DNA of 64,000 nucleotides, from contig NZ_LFBU01000001.1 of the NCBI RefSeq assembly GCF_001045555.1, forward strand, positions 1,736,001 to 1,800,000. Direction: 5' to 3'. Origin of the DNA: Marinobacter subterrani (GTDB lineage: Bacteria; Pseudomonadota; Gammaproteobacteria; Pseudomonadales; Oleiphilaceae). Made by a program: the position numbers and the translations under genes. Of this stretch, positions 26,934-36,379 are shown in pieces; position 1 is the stretch's first letter; the number at the start of each line of letters is the position of its first letter. Below the pieces are notes generated by a model that saw only the letters and a program-made list of their open reading frames with translations, searched no databases and was not told the origin of the DNA.

Positions 26934-28463
26934 TCAAACGTCCTGATAGATGTCCCTGTACTGATCCCGGAGCTGCTTCTTCTGGACCTTACCCATGGTG
27001 TTGCGGGGCAAGGCTTCCACAAAGAAGACCCGCTTGGGCTGTTTGAATTTGGCCAGATGACCCGCCAACGCCTTGATGACACCGGCCTCTTCCAGCTTCT
27101 CCCCCGGCAGGAGCACCACAATGGCTGTCACACCCTCGCCAAAGTCCGGGTGCGGTACACCAATGACCGCCGACTCCATCACTTCCGGCATGGCATCGAT
27201 CACCTGTTCCACTTCTTTCGGATAAACGTTGAAGCCACCGGAGATCACCAGGTCCTTGTCGCGGCCTACGATCTGGACATAGCCACGCTCGTCGACCAAA
27301 GCCAGATCACCGGTCACGAAGAACCCGTCATCGAGCAATTCTGCCTTGGTCTTCTCCGGCATGCGCCAGTAACCCTTGAAAACGTTCGGGCCGCGCACTT
27401 CCAGCATGCCGATTTCACCCTGGGGTAAGGGCTGATGGTCGCCGGTTTCCGAATTGGTAATGCGGACTTCCACGCCGGGAAGGGGCATGCCCACGGTTCC
27501 GGCGATACGGTCGCCTTCGTACGGGTTCGAGGTGTTCATGTTGGTTTCCGTCATGCCATAACGTTCCAGAATGGCATGGCCCGTACGCTGCTCGAACTGC
27601 TGGTGGGTTTCCGCAGTCAGCGGCGCCGAACCCGAGGTGAATAACCGCATGTTGGCGGTCAGTTCCGGGGTCAGGCGGTCATCCTGGAGCAGCCTTGTGT
27701 AGAAGGTTGGCACCCCCATCAGCGATGTGCCCTCCGGCATGGCGGCAATTATCGTATCCACGTCGAATTTCGACATGAAGTACATGCTGCCGCCGGCCAA
27801 AAGAATTACGTTGCAGGCGACGAACAGGCCGTGGGTATGGAAGATCGGCAGGGCGTGAATCAGCCGGTCGTTTTCTGTGAAGCGCCAGGCCTCGACCAGG
27901 CTCATACCATTCGAACGCAGGTTCCTGTGGGTCAGCATGGCCCCCTTGGAACGACCGGTGGTGCCCGACGTGTAGAGAATGGCTGCCAGGTCATCATCGC
28001 TACGCGCTTCAATACCCTTGAACGGCTCGGCATTGGCAGCAACATCCATCAGTGAGCCGTCGGCATTGGTGCCGAGCGTTTCAACACAGGGGCACCCTGT
28101 TTCGGCGGCAACGGCCTTTGCAGCCTCCAGGGCCGCCGGCTGGCACACAAACAGCGCAGGCTCGGCATCGCCCAGGAAATAGCCAATTTCATCGGCGGTA
28201 TAGCCAGTGTTCAGGGGCAGGTATACACCGCCCACGCGCAGAGTCGCGAGGTACAGGAGAATGGCCTCCGGGCTTTTGTCGACCTGAACCGCCACCCGGT
28301 CGCCGGGTTTGACTCCAAGCTGCTTCAGGGCACCGGCAATCCGCTCGGTGATACCCAGCGCGTCTGCGTAAGAATAGATTTTGCCCTCAGGGGTGGTGAT
28401 GAAGTTCGCCGTTCCGCGGTCCTCCATCCTGGTGGCGAAGGTATCAAACAGGTTCTGGTTCAT
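26934..28463 (-). CDS. matB: Malonyl-CoA synthetase MatB
   Basis: 509 residues of the ANL superfamily. Motifs: YTSGTTGRSKGAMLTHRN (P-loop), ERYGMTETNMNTSNPYEGDR, FVTGDLALVDERGYVQIVGR, DKDLVISGGFNVYPKE and the C-terminal lysine motif RNTMGKVQKKQLR. The region RYGMTETNMNTSNPY is typical of malonyl-CoA ligases, in which an Arg binds the second carboxylate. It converts malonate, ATP and CoA to malonyl-CoA. It is the last gene of the mat operon and its start overlaps the end of matA by 4 nt, so translation is coupled. Confidence 0.92.
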   Translation of the reverse strand: MNQNLFDTFATRMEDRGTANFITTPEGKIYSYADALGITERIAGALKQLGVKPGDRVAVQVDKSPEAILLYLATLRVGGVYLPLNTGYTADEIGYFLGDAEPALFVCQPAALEAAKAVAAETGCPCVETLGTNADGSLMDVAANAEPFKGIEARSDDDLAAILYTSGTTGRSKGAMLTHRNLRSNGMSLVEAWRFTENDRLIHALPIFHTHGLFVACNVILLAGGSMYFMSKFDVDTIIAAMPEGTSLMGVPTFYTRLLQDDRLTPELTANMRLFTSGSAPLTAETHQQFEQRTGHAILERYGMTETNMNTSNPYEGDRIAGTVGMPLPGVEVRITNSETGDHQPLPQGEIGMLEVRGPNVFKGYWRMPEKTKAELLDDGFFVTGDLALVDERGYVQIVGRDKDLVISGGFNVYPKEVEQVIDAMPEVMESAVIGVPHPDFGEGVTAIVVLLPGEKLEEAGVIKALAGHLAKFKQPKRVFFVEALPRNTMGKVQKKQLRDQYRDIYQDV

Positions 28464-29821
28464 TTCTCAAGTTCTCCCTGGAACAGTTTCCGGCCAAGCT
28501 TGCTCAGTTCACGCACACTGGAGGAGCAGACAATCTCACCCCTGGTCGAGTATTTTTCGTTATTGCGCTCGATATTTTCCAGTACATACAGGTAGTTAAC
28601 CATTAGCCCTGCAGACTGTTTCATGCCACTCTCCGAGACATCGCCAAGCCAGTTAATCCGGTGCAGCTCGGCGCCGTTACCAAGGTGAAACCGGGCTACC
28701 GGGTTGAGCGGCAGATTTGATCCGTTCTTTTCCTTCAACAGGTAGCGGGCAGCCAGTGGCCGTACCACCTCGTTCAGGCGTTCTGCCAGTTCCGGTTGGC
28801 TGGTCCATTCCGGGTTATCCAGATGGCTCAGTACCTCCTGGGCTTCAGGCGTCAGCAGGCCCGAATCCGGATGATAGGTTTTCTCCAGCCAGCTGCGGAA
28901 CATAGGCAGTGGCGACAGGGTCACGAAGTTCTTCAGGTTCGGCAGTTCCTGCTTCAGCTCCTGCACAACCTGCTTGATCAGGAAGTTGCCGAAGGAAATT
29001 CCCCGCAATCCGGTCTGGCAATTGCTGATCCCGAAGAACGCCGCCGAGTCCGCCAGTTGGGGGGCTTCGATGTCGTAACGGTCGTGGGCCAGAATGGGCT
29101 GAATCTTGTCGGGAATGCCCTTGGTCAGCGCCACTTCCACAAAAATCAGCGGTTCATCACCGATGGCAGGGTGAAAAAAACCAAAGCAGCGCCGATCACG
29201 GTTATCCAGCCGGCGTCGCAGGTCCTCCCAGCCCTGAATCTTGTGCACGGCCTCGTACCGGATGATTTTCTCCAGAATCGAGGCAGGCGTGGTCCAGTCA
29301 ATGCGCCGGAGTACCAGAAAGCCCCGGTTGAACCAGGATCCGAAGAGGTGGATGAAGTCCGCGTTTATCGGCTCAAAATCCTTGTGACCCTGCATCAGTT
29401 TCAGGAAATCCTGGCGCATCTTCACCAGCTCATAGGTCGCCCCCTGGGCAAGGTTGAGCCGCCGAAGAAGCTCCTGCCGGAGCGGTTCACTGACCGCAAA
29501 CAGCTTTGCCAGGTGCTTGTTGCAACGGTCCGCTTTGTACAACCGGTAGGCTTCGTCGATCTTGTCCGGATCGGCTGCAAAGTTTTTCGCCAGCGACCCG
29601 AAAAACGCCCGCTTGTTGTCGTCATCAAGCGACTCGTAGATGTCCAGCGCGCGGCTGGCCATAACGATACTGGCCGCCTCACCGTCACTGTTGAGCAACT
29701 CCTGACAGGCAGTCTCCAGATCCTTGTGGTCGTAGGCCGTCTTCCTGGTGCCGAATTTTCGCTGCAACGCCTCACGCTGAGTGATGCTGCTGAACAGCTC
29801 TTGCAAGAAACTCATATTCAT
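28460..29821 (-). CDS. matA: Malonyl-CoA decarboxylase MatA
   Basis: 453 residues, the usual length for the MCD family. The N-terminal helical domain (about 1-180) precedes the catalytic domain, with conserved stretches CFGFFHPAIGDEPLIFVEVA (about 215-235), FFGISNCQTGLRGISFGNFL and, near the end, ARFHLGNGAELHRINWLGD. The catalytic Ser/His pair known in the family should lie in these last two segments. It releases acetyl-CoA and CO2 from malonyl-CoA. Two ATG codons (29821, 29815) are possible starts. It follows the TRAP permease gene by 22 bp and overlaps matB by 4 nt. Confidence 0.93.
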   Translation of the reverse strand: MNMSFLQELFSSITQREALQRKFGTRKTAYDHKDLETACQELLNSDGEAASIVMASRALDIYESLDDDNKRAFFGSLAKNFAADPDKIDEAYRLYKADRCNKHLAKLFAVSEPLRQELLRRLNLAQGATYELVKMRQDFLKLMQGHKDFEPINADFIHLFGSWFNRGFLVLRRIDWTTPASILEKIIRYEAVHKIQGWEDLRRRLDNRDRRCFGFFHPAIGDEPLIFVEVALTKGIPDKIQPILAHDRYDIEAPQLADSAAFFGISNCQTGLRGISFGNFLIKQVVQELKQELPNLKNFVTLSPLPMFRSWLEKTYHPDSGLLTPEAQEVLSHLDNPEWTSQPELAERLNEVVRPLAARYLLKEKNGSNLPLNPVARFHLGNGAELHRINWLGDVSESGMKQSAGLMVNYLYVLENIERNNEKYSTRGEIVCSSSVRELSKLGRKLFQGELEK

Positions 29822-29843
29822 AGTGATGTCTCAGGTTCTGGTG

Positions 29844-31181
29844 TCAGGTGCCAACGCCCATGATGAGATTCGGCAGCCACAGGGCAATCTGGGGGAAGAA
29901 GCAGAGCAGGACGATGCCCAGAATCATGCAGAGTGCATAGGGCAGGCTTCCCATAAGAATGTCCCTGAGCGCGATATCAGGAGCAATACCCTTGATGATG
30001 AACAAATTCAGACCCACCGGCGGCGTAATCAGGCCGATCTCCAGGTTGATGGTCAGAATGACCGCAAACCAGTAGGGATCGAAATTCGCTGCGACAATGA
30101 TCGGTAACAGGATCGGCGCCGCCATTACAATGACCGCCACCGGCGGCAGGAAGAAACCGGCTACCAGCAGGAAGAGGTTGATCACACCCATCAGTACCCA
30201 GCGGTTCACTTCAAGGTCGGCAATGGCCTGGGCGACGGTCTGGGTGATGAACAGGGACGACAGCGCAAAAGCGAAGATCTCGGCAGTCGCAATGATCAGC
30301 ATAATCATCACGCTCTCGCGAAGGGCATCGCGCATGATGTTGCCCAACGGCTTGACCTGCCACATACGATACACGATGACCGCAAGACCCAGGCACAGGA
30401 AGGCTCCGACGCCGGCCGCCTCGGAAGGGGTAGCCACCCCGCCATAGAGCGCAAACAGAATCCCCATGACCACCAACAGGAACGGAATCACCCGCACCAG
30501 GGCCTTGAGGTTGCCTTCGACATTTTCCTTGATCTGGGCGGCCGCCTCAGCCACCGGGTTCGGGGTGTTATAGCCACCGGCGAGCTTGCAGGCAATCAGG
30601 GTCCAGACCATGAACAGCCCCGCCAGCATGAGCCCCGGGACAGCTCCGGCGATAAACAGGCGGCCGATTGAGGTCTCGGTCGAGATGCCGTAGACAATCA
30701 TGGTCACCGAAGGTGGGATAAGAATGCCGAGGGTACCACCGGCCGCGATACAACCAGCCGCCACGCCGTCGGGATACCCGCGCTTGCGCATCTCGGGAAT
30801 ACCCAGCTTGCCGATGGCAGCACTCGTTGCCGGCGATGATCCGGAGAGCGCTGCGAAAATCGAGCAGGCGGCAATGTTGGAAATCGCCAGGCCGCCCGGC
30901 AGCTTGCCCATCCAGAGGTCCAGCGAACGATACAGGTCACGGCCCGTCGGCGAGGACGCCACCGCCGCACCCATCAGGATGAACATGGGTATGGCCACAA
31001 AGCCGAAAGAGGCCACACTGGCGAAAAAGGTTTCACCAAAATAGATCAGTTCTCTGACACCACGATCAAGAACCAGAGCACCCAGCGAAACAGCCCCGAG
31101 CGCAAACGCGATCGGCGTTCCGATAGCCATCAACACCAGCAAAACCACAACAACGAGAATACCGCTAGTTACCGGATCCAT
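29844..31181 (-). CDS. matM: TRAP transporter large permease (DctM-type), malonate uptake
   Basis: 445 residues with about twelve membrane segments. Conserved DctM features include FVAIPMFILMGA, SPATSAAIGKLGIPEM, GYPDGVAAGCIAAGGTLGIL followed by Ile-Pro-Pro-Ser, and near the end IGLITPPVGLNLFIIKGIA. It is the ion-coupled subunit of a tripartite ATP-independent transporter. It lies 2 bp after the small permease gene and before matA and matB. Gene order P-Q-M-A-B is that of the Sinorhizobium meliloti malonate operon, which supports malonate as substrate (inference from context). Confidence 0.9.
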   Translation of the reverse strand: MDPVTSGILVVVVLLVLMAIGTPIAFALGAVSLGALVLDRGVRELIYFGETFFASVASFGFVAIPMFILMGAAVASSPTGRDLYRSLDLWMGKLPGGLAISNIAACSIFAALSGSSPATSAAIGKLGIPEMRKRGYPDGVAAGCIAAGGTLGILIPPSVTMIVYGISTETSIGRLFIAGAVPGLMLAGLFMVWTLIACKLAGGYNTPNPVAEAAAQIKENVEGNLKALVRVIPFLLVVMGILFALYGGVATPSEAAGVGAFLCLGLAVIVYRMWQVKPLGNIMRDALRESVMIMLIIATAEIFAFALSSLFITQTVAQAIADLEVNRWVLMGVINLFLLVAGFFLPPVAVIVMAAPILLPIIVAANFDPYWFAVILTINLEIGLITPPVGLNLFIIKGIAPDIALRDILMGSLPYALCMILGIVLLCFFPQIALWLPNLIMGVGT

Positions 31182-31183
31182 GA

Positions 31184-31705
31184 TTAGAGCTCCAACCGCA
31201 GAATTTCAGCGACGTATTGCAGCGACAACAGCGACGCTCCGACTGCCACCGGCAAAATTGCCGGCCAAAGCGGCGGATTCCAGACGGTGCCCGTGGTCCA
31301 GTCGGCGGCATAGGCCTCATAGAAGTAATACCAGCACCCGTATGCCAGAGCCAGACAGAAGGCCAGGCCCACCAGGGACGCCGATATACGCATCAGTCGT
31401 TTGGGCAATCCCTTCAATGCATCGGGCAAGACCGTTACCGCAACATGCCCACCTGTTTTAAGCACATAGGGGGTTCCCAGCAGCATGGAGGCGCTGATGG
31501 CAAAGGTGGTGAATTCGGTTTGCCAGACAGTGCTCTCACCCATCACGTAGCGCATGAACACCATGTGGACAACAGAAAGAACACCGAGGGCAAGGAGGGC
31601 GCCCGCCAGAATAGCGGAGGCAACCGATATGGCGTCCATGCAGCGGATATACCCACCGGGTATACCGCGCTCCGAAGCTCGACGATAACTGGAAGATTGG
31701 GACAT
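31184..31705 (-). CDS. matQ: TRAP transporter small permease (DctQ-type), malonate uptake
   Basis: 173 residues with four hydrophobic segments, as expected for the DctQ subunit. The second segment has FMRYVMGESTVWQTEF, close to the family pattern R-x-x-x-x-x-S-x-x-W-x-E-E. It pairs with the large permease, whose gene follows after 2 bp. A GC-rich hairpin separates it from the upstream binding-protein gene. Confidence 0.88.
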   Translation of the reverse strand: MSQSSSYRRASERGIPGGYIRCMDAISVASAILAGALLALGVLSVVHMVFMRYVMGESTVWQTEFTTFAISASMLLGTPYVLKTGGHVAVTVLPDALKGLPKRLMRISASLVGLAFCLALAYGCWYYFYEAYAADWTTGTVWNPPLWPAILPVAVGASLLSLQYVAEILRLEL

Positions 31706-31738
31706 AAACGAAAACCGGCGAAAGTTGTTACAACCCCG

Positions 31739-31754
31739 CCCGGCGAAGGCCGGG
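31739..31754 (-). other. Intercistronic hairpin between TRAP binding-protein and permease genes
   Basis: CCCGGC (31739-31744) and GCCGGG (31749-31754) form a perfect stem with a four-base loop in the 87-bp gap. In binding-protein-dependent uptake operons such hairpins commonly protect the upstream message and lower permease expression; that role is inferred here. Confidence 0.4.
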
Positions 31755-31792
31755 ACAGGGCGTGATGCACTACAGAATCCGTAACCGAGGTG

Positions 31793-32791
31793 TTATTCCA
31801 CCGCCAGCGCGGCATCAATCAGGGCTTGCCCGTTGGGGACATTTTCCGCGAAGGTTTTGTAGGAGCTCTTCTTGGCGATATCGAGCCATGCCTGATAGTT
31901 TTCCGGAGACATGTTGACCACTTTCACGCCATTCTCGGAGAACACATCAATCATCTTCTGGTCGAGCCCTGCAGCTTCTTTTGCGAAGTACTCTTCCGCC
32001 TTCTGGCCAGCCGCGGCCAACGCCGCCTGCTGCTCCTCATTCAGGTTGTCCCAGCTACGCTCGGAGATCAGCACAGGCTCATACATGAACCAGAGTGCGT
32101 TCTCGCCCGGCGCCGTCAGGCAGGTGACCTGCTCGTAGATGCGGTAGGATACGAAAGAACCTGAGGAGGTGTTGGCACCATCGAGCACGCCTGTCTGCAT
32201 CGCGGTGTAGATTTCGGATGACGGCATGGAGGCAATCGATGCGCCAGCGGTTGCCAGCATTTCGTCAAACGCCGGACCGGCGGCGCGCAGGGTTTGTCCC
32301 TCAACGGTGTCTGGTGAGGTAATGCACTGTTTATTGGAGGCGAAGCCGCCTGCAAGCCATGCATCCGCCAGCACCCTGGCACCCGCGTCGTTAATGACTT
32401 TCTTGATCATATCCATGAACTTGGAATCGTTCAGACGCTGGGCACGCTCATGGTTGCGCACCAGACCCGGCATCAAGGTTGCCGAGAACTCCGGGTGACG
32501 ACCACTGGCATAGTCCAGCGGCAGAGAAATCATGTCGACCCGGCCACGCACCAGGGCACCCCACTGTTCTTTGGCTTTGAACAGCGACTGGCCCGGATAG
32601 ACCTGAAGCTCCAGACCCACGTCAGCTTTGGCGACTTCCCGGGCCATCAGCTGGACCATTTCATCCCGGACATCCCCTTTACCACCCGGGAACTGGTGTG
32701 AAACGCGCAAAACGGTATCCGCCGCAGCAATACCGGAAAAAAACACGGAAAGGGAGGCCGCTATGGCCAACTTAGCGAAAGGCATTTTCAT
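31793..32791 (-). CDS. matP: TRAP transporter periplasmic binding protein (DctP-type), malonate uptake
   Basis: 332 residues with a signal peptide (about 1-24, ending GIAAA). The DctP signature follows: LRVSHQFPGGKGDVRDEM, a central LRAAGPAFDEMLATAGA region where the conserved Arg that binds substrate carboxylate is expected, and SSEIYTAMQTGVLDGANTS. It captures a dicarboxylate in the periplasm and delivers it to the MatQM permease. The start ATG has CGGAGA at good spacing. First gene of the mat operon, divergent from the GntR regulator, with a palindromic operator candidate between them. Confidence 0.92.
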   Translation of the reverse strand: MKMPFAKLAIAASLSVFFSGIAAADTVLRVSHQFPGGKGDVRDEMVQLMAREVAKADVGLELQVYPGQSLFKAKEQWGALVRGRVDMISLPLDYASGRHPEFSATLMPGLVRNHERAQRLNDSKFMDMIKKVINDAGARVLADAWLAGGFASNKQCITSPDTVEGQTLRAAGPAFDEMLATAGASIASMPSSEIYTAMQTGVLDGANTSSGSFVSYRIYEQVTCLTAPGENALWFMYEPVLISERSWDNLNEEQQAALAAAGQKAEEYFAKEAAGLDQKMIDVFSENGVKVVNMSPENYQAWLDIAKKSSYKTFAENVPNGQALIDAALAVE

Positions 32792-32836
32792 CGTTTTGTC
32801 TCCGTAATTGTTTTTGTAGTATCAATCAGACTGATC

Positions 32837-32866
32837 TGATGTATACATCATTAGACTTGATGTATA
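32837..32866. promoter_or_regulatory. Putative GntR operator between matP and regulator gene
   Basis: TGATGTATACATCA (32837-32850) is a perfect 14-bp palindrome, and its left half recurs as TGATGTATA at 32858-32866, 21 bp further on. GntR/FadR-type regulators bind short palindromes with a TGTATACA-like core, and it lies 46 bp upstream of matP and 82 bp upstream of the regulator start. Confidence 0.72.
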
Positions 32867-32931
32867 TTCTTGTCAACACCTATTGACTAAAGTATGACCA
32901 AAACGGTTTTACCACGGGCAGGGAAAAAACA

Positions 32932-33606
32932 ATGAAACGCTCGAATACCCAGAAGCTGAAAGACGCTCTTGAAGAAGACATTATCAACGGCCGCCTGTTG
33001 CCAGGTGAAAAGCTGGACCACGATGCCCTCGCCAGACAATATGGCGTGTCCAGGACGCCCATTCGCGAAGCCGTACAGCAGTTAGTAGTGAGCGGCCTGG
33101 TGAACGTACAACCGAAAAGAGGCACGTTCGTCGCCAAAATGAGCCTGGATCAGTTGATCGAGATGTTTGAAGTCATGGCGGAACTGGAGGGTATGTGCGG
33201 CCGGTTGGCAGCAAGAAGGATTCAGGCCGCTGAGCTGGAAGCCCTTCGTGCAGCCCTGCTTCGCTGCGAAGATCCCGAAGTCATGGCTGAGCCTGACGAC
33301 TATTACTACGAAAATGAAGAATTCCACAACTGCATCTACACCGCCAGCCACAACCAGTTTCTTGCAACCGAGGCACGCCAGCTCAAACAACGCCTGAAGC
33401 CCTACCGCCGTCTGCAACTGCAGGCTCGCAATCGGGTTTCCAACTCAAGTGAAGAGCACCGGAAGATCTTTCGGGCCATAGAAACCGGCCAGGAGCGGGA
33501 AGCCGAGCAGTACCTGAAAGAGCATGTGCTGATCCAGGGCACCCGGTTCAGCGACTTCGTCTCCCAGGTCAAGGCCTTTGGCAATTCCTCCCAGCTCGCT
33601 TCCTGA
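32932..33606 (+). CDS. GntR-family regulator (FCD type) of malonate genes
   Basis: 224 residues. Winged helix-turn-helix at about 5-72 with the GntR signature EDIINGRLLPGEKLDHDALA and GVSRTPIREAVQQLV. The C-terminal FCD domain (about 80-205) has Glu/Asp/His positions for a metal and carboxylate ligand, including EFHNCIYTASHN and SSEEHRKIFRAIE. It is divergent from matP and an operator-like palindrome lies between them. By analogy with MatR and GtrA of rhizobia it should respond to malonate or a related acid (inference). Confidence 0.88.
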   Translation: MKRSNTQKLKDALEEDIINGRLLPGEKLDHDALARQYGVSRTPIREAVQQLVVSGLVNVQPKRGTFVAKMSLDQLIEMFEVMAELEGMCGRLAARRIQAAELEALRAALLRCEDPEVMAEPDDYYYENEEFHNCIYTASHNQFLATEARQLKQRLKPYRRLQLQARNRVSNSSEEHRKIFRAIETGQEREAEQYLKEHVLIQGTRFSDFVSQVKAFGNSSQLAS

Positions 33607-33635
33607 GAGGGCCAGAGAAGAATTGCCAGAACGGG

Positions 33636-34487
33636 TTAGCGCAGAATAACCAGCGGCTTTTTGGCGGTTTTCAGCATGGTGGTGGTGGTACTGCCCACCA
33701 GAAACTGCCGGATGCGGGAATGGCCATAGGCGCCCATAACCAGAATGTCGATGCCGTGCTCTTGCTGGTAGGCGTGCAACGCGGGCTCCACATCGCCGGC
33801 CCGGATTGCCAGAGTGATCTCGGATTCCAGCCCTGCCAGCATTTTCTCGGCCTTCCTTAGCTGCTCCCAGCGGTCGTTGGTATCCGGTCCAATCATCACC
33901 AGATGCAACGGCATGCCTTTCAGAACCGGGCTGCCGGCCAGCAATTCCACGCCCTTGAACGCTGTGGCACTGCCATCAAACGCCAGCATGGCGCTGCGGG
34001 GCGCGGTATATTCGTCCGGTACCAGCAGGATTGGGCGGTGCATACTTCGAATCACCGTCTCCAACTGGCTGCCGATGTGGATATCACGCTCGGAGCTGCT
34101 CTCGCCATGCAGGCCCATGACCAGGAGGCGGGTCTGATTTTCCAGCGCCAGCAGGGACTCGGTCAGGTCGCCGTGGCGCTGACGCTGGACCACGTCTGTG
34201 ATACTGGCTCCGCTGACCCGTTTCTGTGCCTCATCCAGCATGTGATGGCCGTGCTCCAGGGCCAGCTTGGCGCGTTTGCGGTCCAGTTCTGCCAGATCTT
34301 CGAGCAGCTGTTCACGACTGCCCAGGCCGATGTTTCCGGCGAGATCCGGTTCTGCCGGGTAACGTTCTTCATCAAGCACATGCAGCAGCAGCATGGGCGT
34401 TTCCATGTGCTTGCTGGCCCAGGCGGCGTAATCGCAGACCGCAGGGGCGGCCTGGGAGCCATCAATACAGGCAACTACTCGTAACAT
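33636..34487 (-). CDS. Tandem universal stress protein
   Basis: 283 residues from the ATG at 34487, which follows GCGAGGTTGAG; the longer frame up to 34562 adds an Asn/His-rich stretch that is not family-like. Two UspA domains: about 1-145 and 150-283. The second has the ATP-binding motif GAYGHSRIRQFLVGSTT (G-2x-G-9x-G-S/T), the first has a degenerate GLHGESSSERDIHIGS. It lies 76 bp after the SulP permease gene on the same strand. A paired SulP permease and Usp protein is a common arrangement in marine Proteobacteria and may link transport to stress or energy state (inference). Confidence 0.88.
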   Translation of the reverse strand: MLRVVACIDGSQAAPAVCDYAAWASKHMETPMLLLHVLDEERYPAEPDLAGNIGLGSREQLLEDLAELDRKRAKLALEHGHHMLDEAQKRVSGASITDVVQRQRHGDLTESLLALENQTRLLVMGLHGESSSERDIHIGSQLETVIRSMHRPILLVPDEYTAPRSAMLAFDGSATAFKGVELLAGSPVLKGMPLHLVMIGPDTNDRWEQLRKAEKMLAGLESEITLAIRAGDVEPALHAYQQEHGIDILVMGAYGHSRIRQFLVGSTTTTMLKTAKKPLVILR

Positions 34488-34563
34488 CTCAACCTCGCCC
34501 TCATGATCCTTGTGATTGTTATTCTGGCTGCCATCGTTGTTGGATTCTCTGGTCTGTGTCATG

Positions 34564-36051
34564 TCAGTGCCCCATCAGCTGGTCAACGGCGTCCGGCTTA
34601 TCGTGCACGCCAAACCGGTCAACAATCGTGGCACTGGCTTCGTTCAGCCCGATAACCTCAACTTCTGCGCCTTCACGGCGGAATTTGATCACGGCTTTGT
34701 CCAGGGCACCCACTGCCGTGATATCCCAGAAGTGCGCCCGGCTCAGGTCAATCACCACATTATCGACTGCTTCCTTGAAATCAAAGGATTCCGTGAATTT
34801 TTCCGAGGAGCTGAAGAACACCTGGCCCACAACGCGATAGGTGCGGGTGTCGGTGGCCTCATCCAGCTCGGAGGCCACCAGCATGTAGTGGCCCACTTTG
34901 TTAGCGAAGAAGAGGGCTGCCAGCAGCACGCCGGCCAGCACACCGAAGGCCAGGTTATGGGTGGCAACCACAACCACAACCGTTACCAGCATTACGATAT
35001 TGGTGGAAAGAGGATGCTTGCGCAGGTTGCGGATGGAATCCCACGAGAAGGTGCCAATCGACACCATGATCATCACCGCCACCAGGGCGGCCATGGGAAT
35101 CTGAACCAGCCACTGGTCCAGAACCATTACCATCACCAGCAGGAATGCACCGGCAGTCAGCGTTGAAAGTCGTGTCCGCCCACCTGACTTGATGTTGATA
35201 ATGGACTGCCCAATCATGGCGCAGCCGGCCATACCACCGAGCAGGCCAGAGCCGATGTTGGCAATGCCCTGCCCCTTACACTCACGATTGCGGTCACTGG
35301 TGGTATCCGTCAGGTCGTCCACGATGGTTGCGGTCATCATGGATTCCAGCAAACCAACAACGGCCAGCCCCACGGAATAAGGCAGGATAATCATCAGGGT
35401 TTCCAGGTTCAGGGGCACATCGGGCCACAGGAAAATCGGCAGCGTATCCGGCAACTCGCCCATATCACCTACGGTGCGGATGTCCAGATTCAGGTACATG
35501 GCAACGCCGGTCAGAACAACGATGCACACCAGGGGTGACGGTAAAATCTTGCCAATCCTGGGCAGCAGCGGGAACAGATAGATGATGCCCAGGCCGGCTG
35601 CGGTCATCGCGTAAACATGCCAGGTGACATTGGTCAGCTCTGGCAACTGCGCCATAAAAATCAGGATCGCCAGTGCGTTTACAAACCCGGTAACCACCGA
35701 CCGGGAAACAAACCGCATCAAGCCGCCAAGCTGCAGGTAACCGGCCGCAATCTGGATAACACCAGTCAGCAACGTTGCAGCTAAGAGGTATTCAAGGCCA
35801 TGCTCCTTGACCAGCGTCACCATCAACAGGGCCATGGCGCCCGTCGCCGCAGAGATCATACCCGGGCGCCCGCCCACGAAGGCAATAATCACCGCAATAC
35901 AGAAAGAGGCGTAAAGACCCACTTTGGGATCGACCCCGGCAATGATCGAGAAGGCAATGGCCTCCGGGATCAGTGCCAGCGCCACGACAATACCGGCGAG
36001 TACATCGCCACGAATGTTGGAAAGCCAGTTGGCTTTTAAGGAATTCACCAT
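34564..36051 (-). CDS. SulP-family anion permease with STAS domain
   Basis: 495 residues with about ten to twelve membrane segments (about 15-400) and a C-terminal STAS domain (about 415-490). The N terminus carries [20 protein letters not shown], the SulP signature, and the middle has [20 protein letters not shown]. The STAS part includes [20 protein letters not shown]. SulP proteins move sulfate, bicarbonate or dicarboxylates; this clade with an Ile-Pro-Glu-Ala-Ile-Ala-Phe start is often found with Usp genes and bicarbonate transport has been suggested. Substrate not assignable here. Confidence 0.85.
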   Translation of the reverse strand: MVNSLKANWLSNIRGDVLAGIVVALALIPEAIAFSIIAGVDPKVGLYASFCIAVIIAFVGGRPGMISAATGAMALLMVTLVKEHGLEYLLAATLLTGVIQIAAGYLQLGGLMRFVSRSVVTGFVNALAILIFMAQLPELTNVTWHVYAMTAAGLGIIYLFPLLPRIGKILPSPLVCIVVLTGVAMYLNLDIRTVGDMGELPDTLPIFLWPDVPLNLETLMIILPYSVGLAVVGLLESMMTATIVDDLTDTTSDRNRECKGQGIANIGSGLLGGMAGCAMIGQSIINIKSGGRTRLSTLTAGAFLLVMVMVLDQWLVQIPMAALVAVMIMVSIGTFSWDSIRNLRKHPLSTNIVMLVTVVVVVATHNLAFGVLAGVLLAALFFANKVGHYMLVASELDEATDTRTYRVVGQVFFSSSEKFTESFDFKEAVDNVVIDLSRAHFWDITAVGALDKAVIKFRREGAEVEVIGLNEASATIVDRFGVHDKPDAVDQLMGH

Positions 36052-36379
36052 AATCTCGGGTTTCCAGATTGCTGAGAAAAAAAATGAGACAAAAGCGAGA
36101 TGGCACCCAACCTATCTCACGTTGGCTACAGGCATATTGCTCAGGGTATTAACCGGAGGAAGAGGAGTCTGAACGCTAGGGCGGAAGGATCGTCACGGTT
36201 CTGGTTTGCTGCACGGTTGATGATAATCAGGTAACTGCGAATTTCAGGGTCGCGAAGCTTACCAGACCGCCACCCGGAAAGTAAGGCGGTTAGGGGTATA
36301 CTCTTAGAGGCCTAACGACCGACTCCCTCTGCTGCTATCATCAGAACATTCATTGTTTAAGAGGAGCTTGCACCACCCC
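36052..36379. other. Intergenic region between SulP and DUF4010 genes
   Basis: 328 bp that must hold the SulP promoter (minus) and the promoter of the plus-strand gene. TATACT at 36297-36302 is a good -10 candidate for the plus strand, flanked by the inverted repeat GTTAGG (36289-36294) and CCTAAC (36311-36316), which could be an operator. I see no open reading frame with a ribosome-binding site and no RNA gene. Confidence 0.35.
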
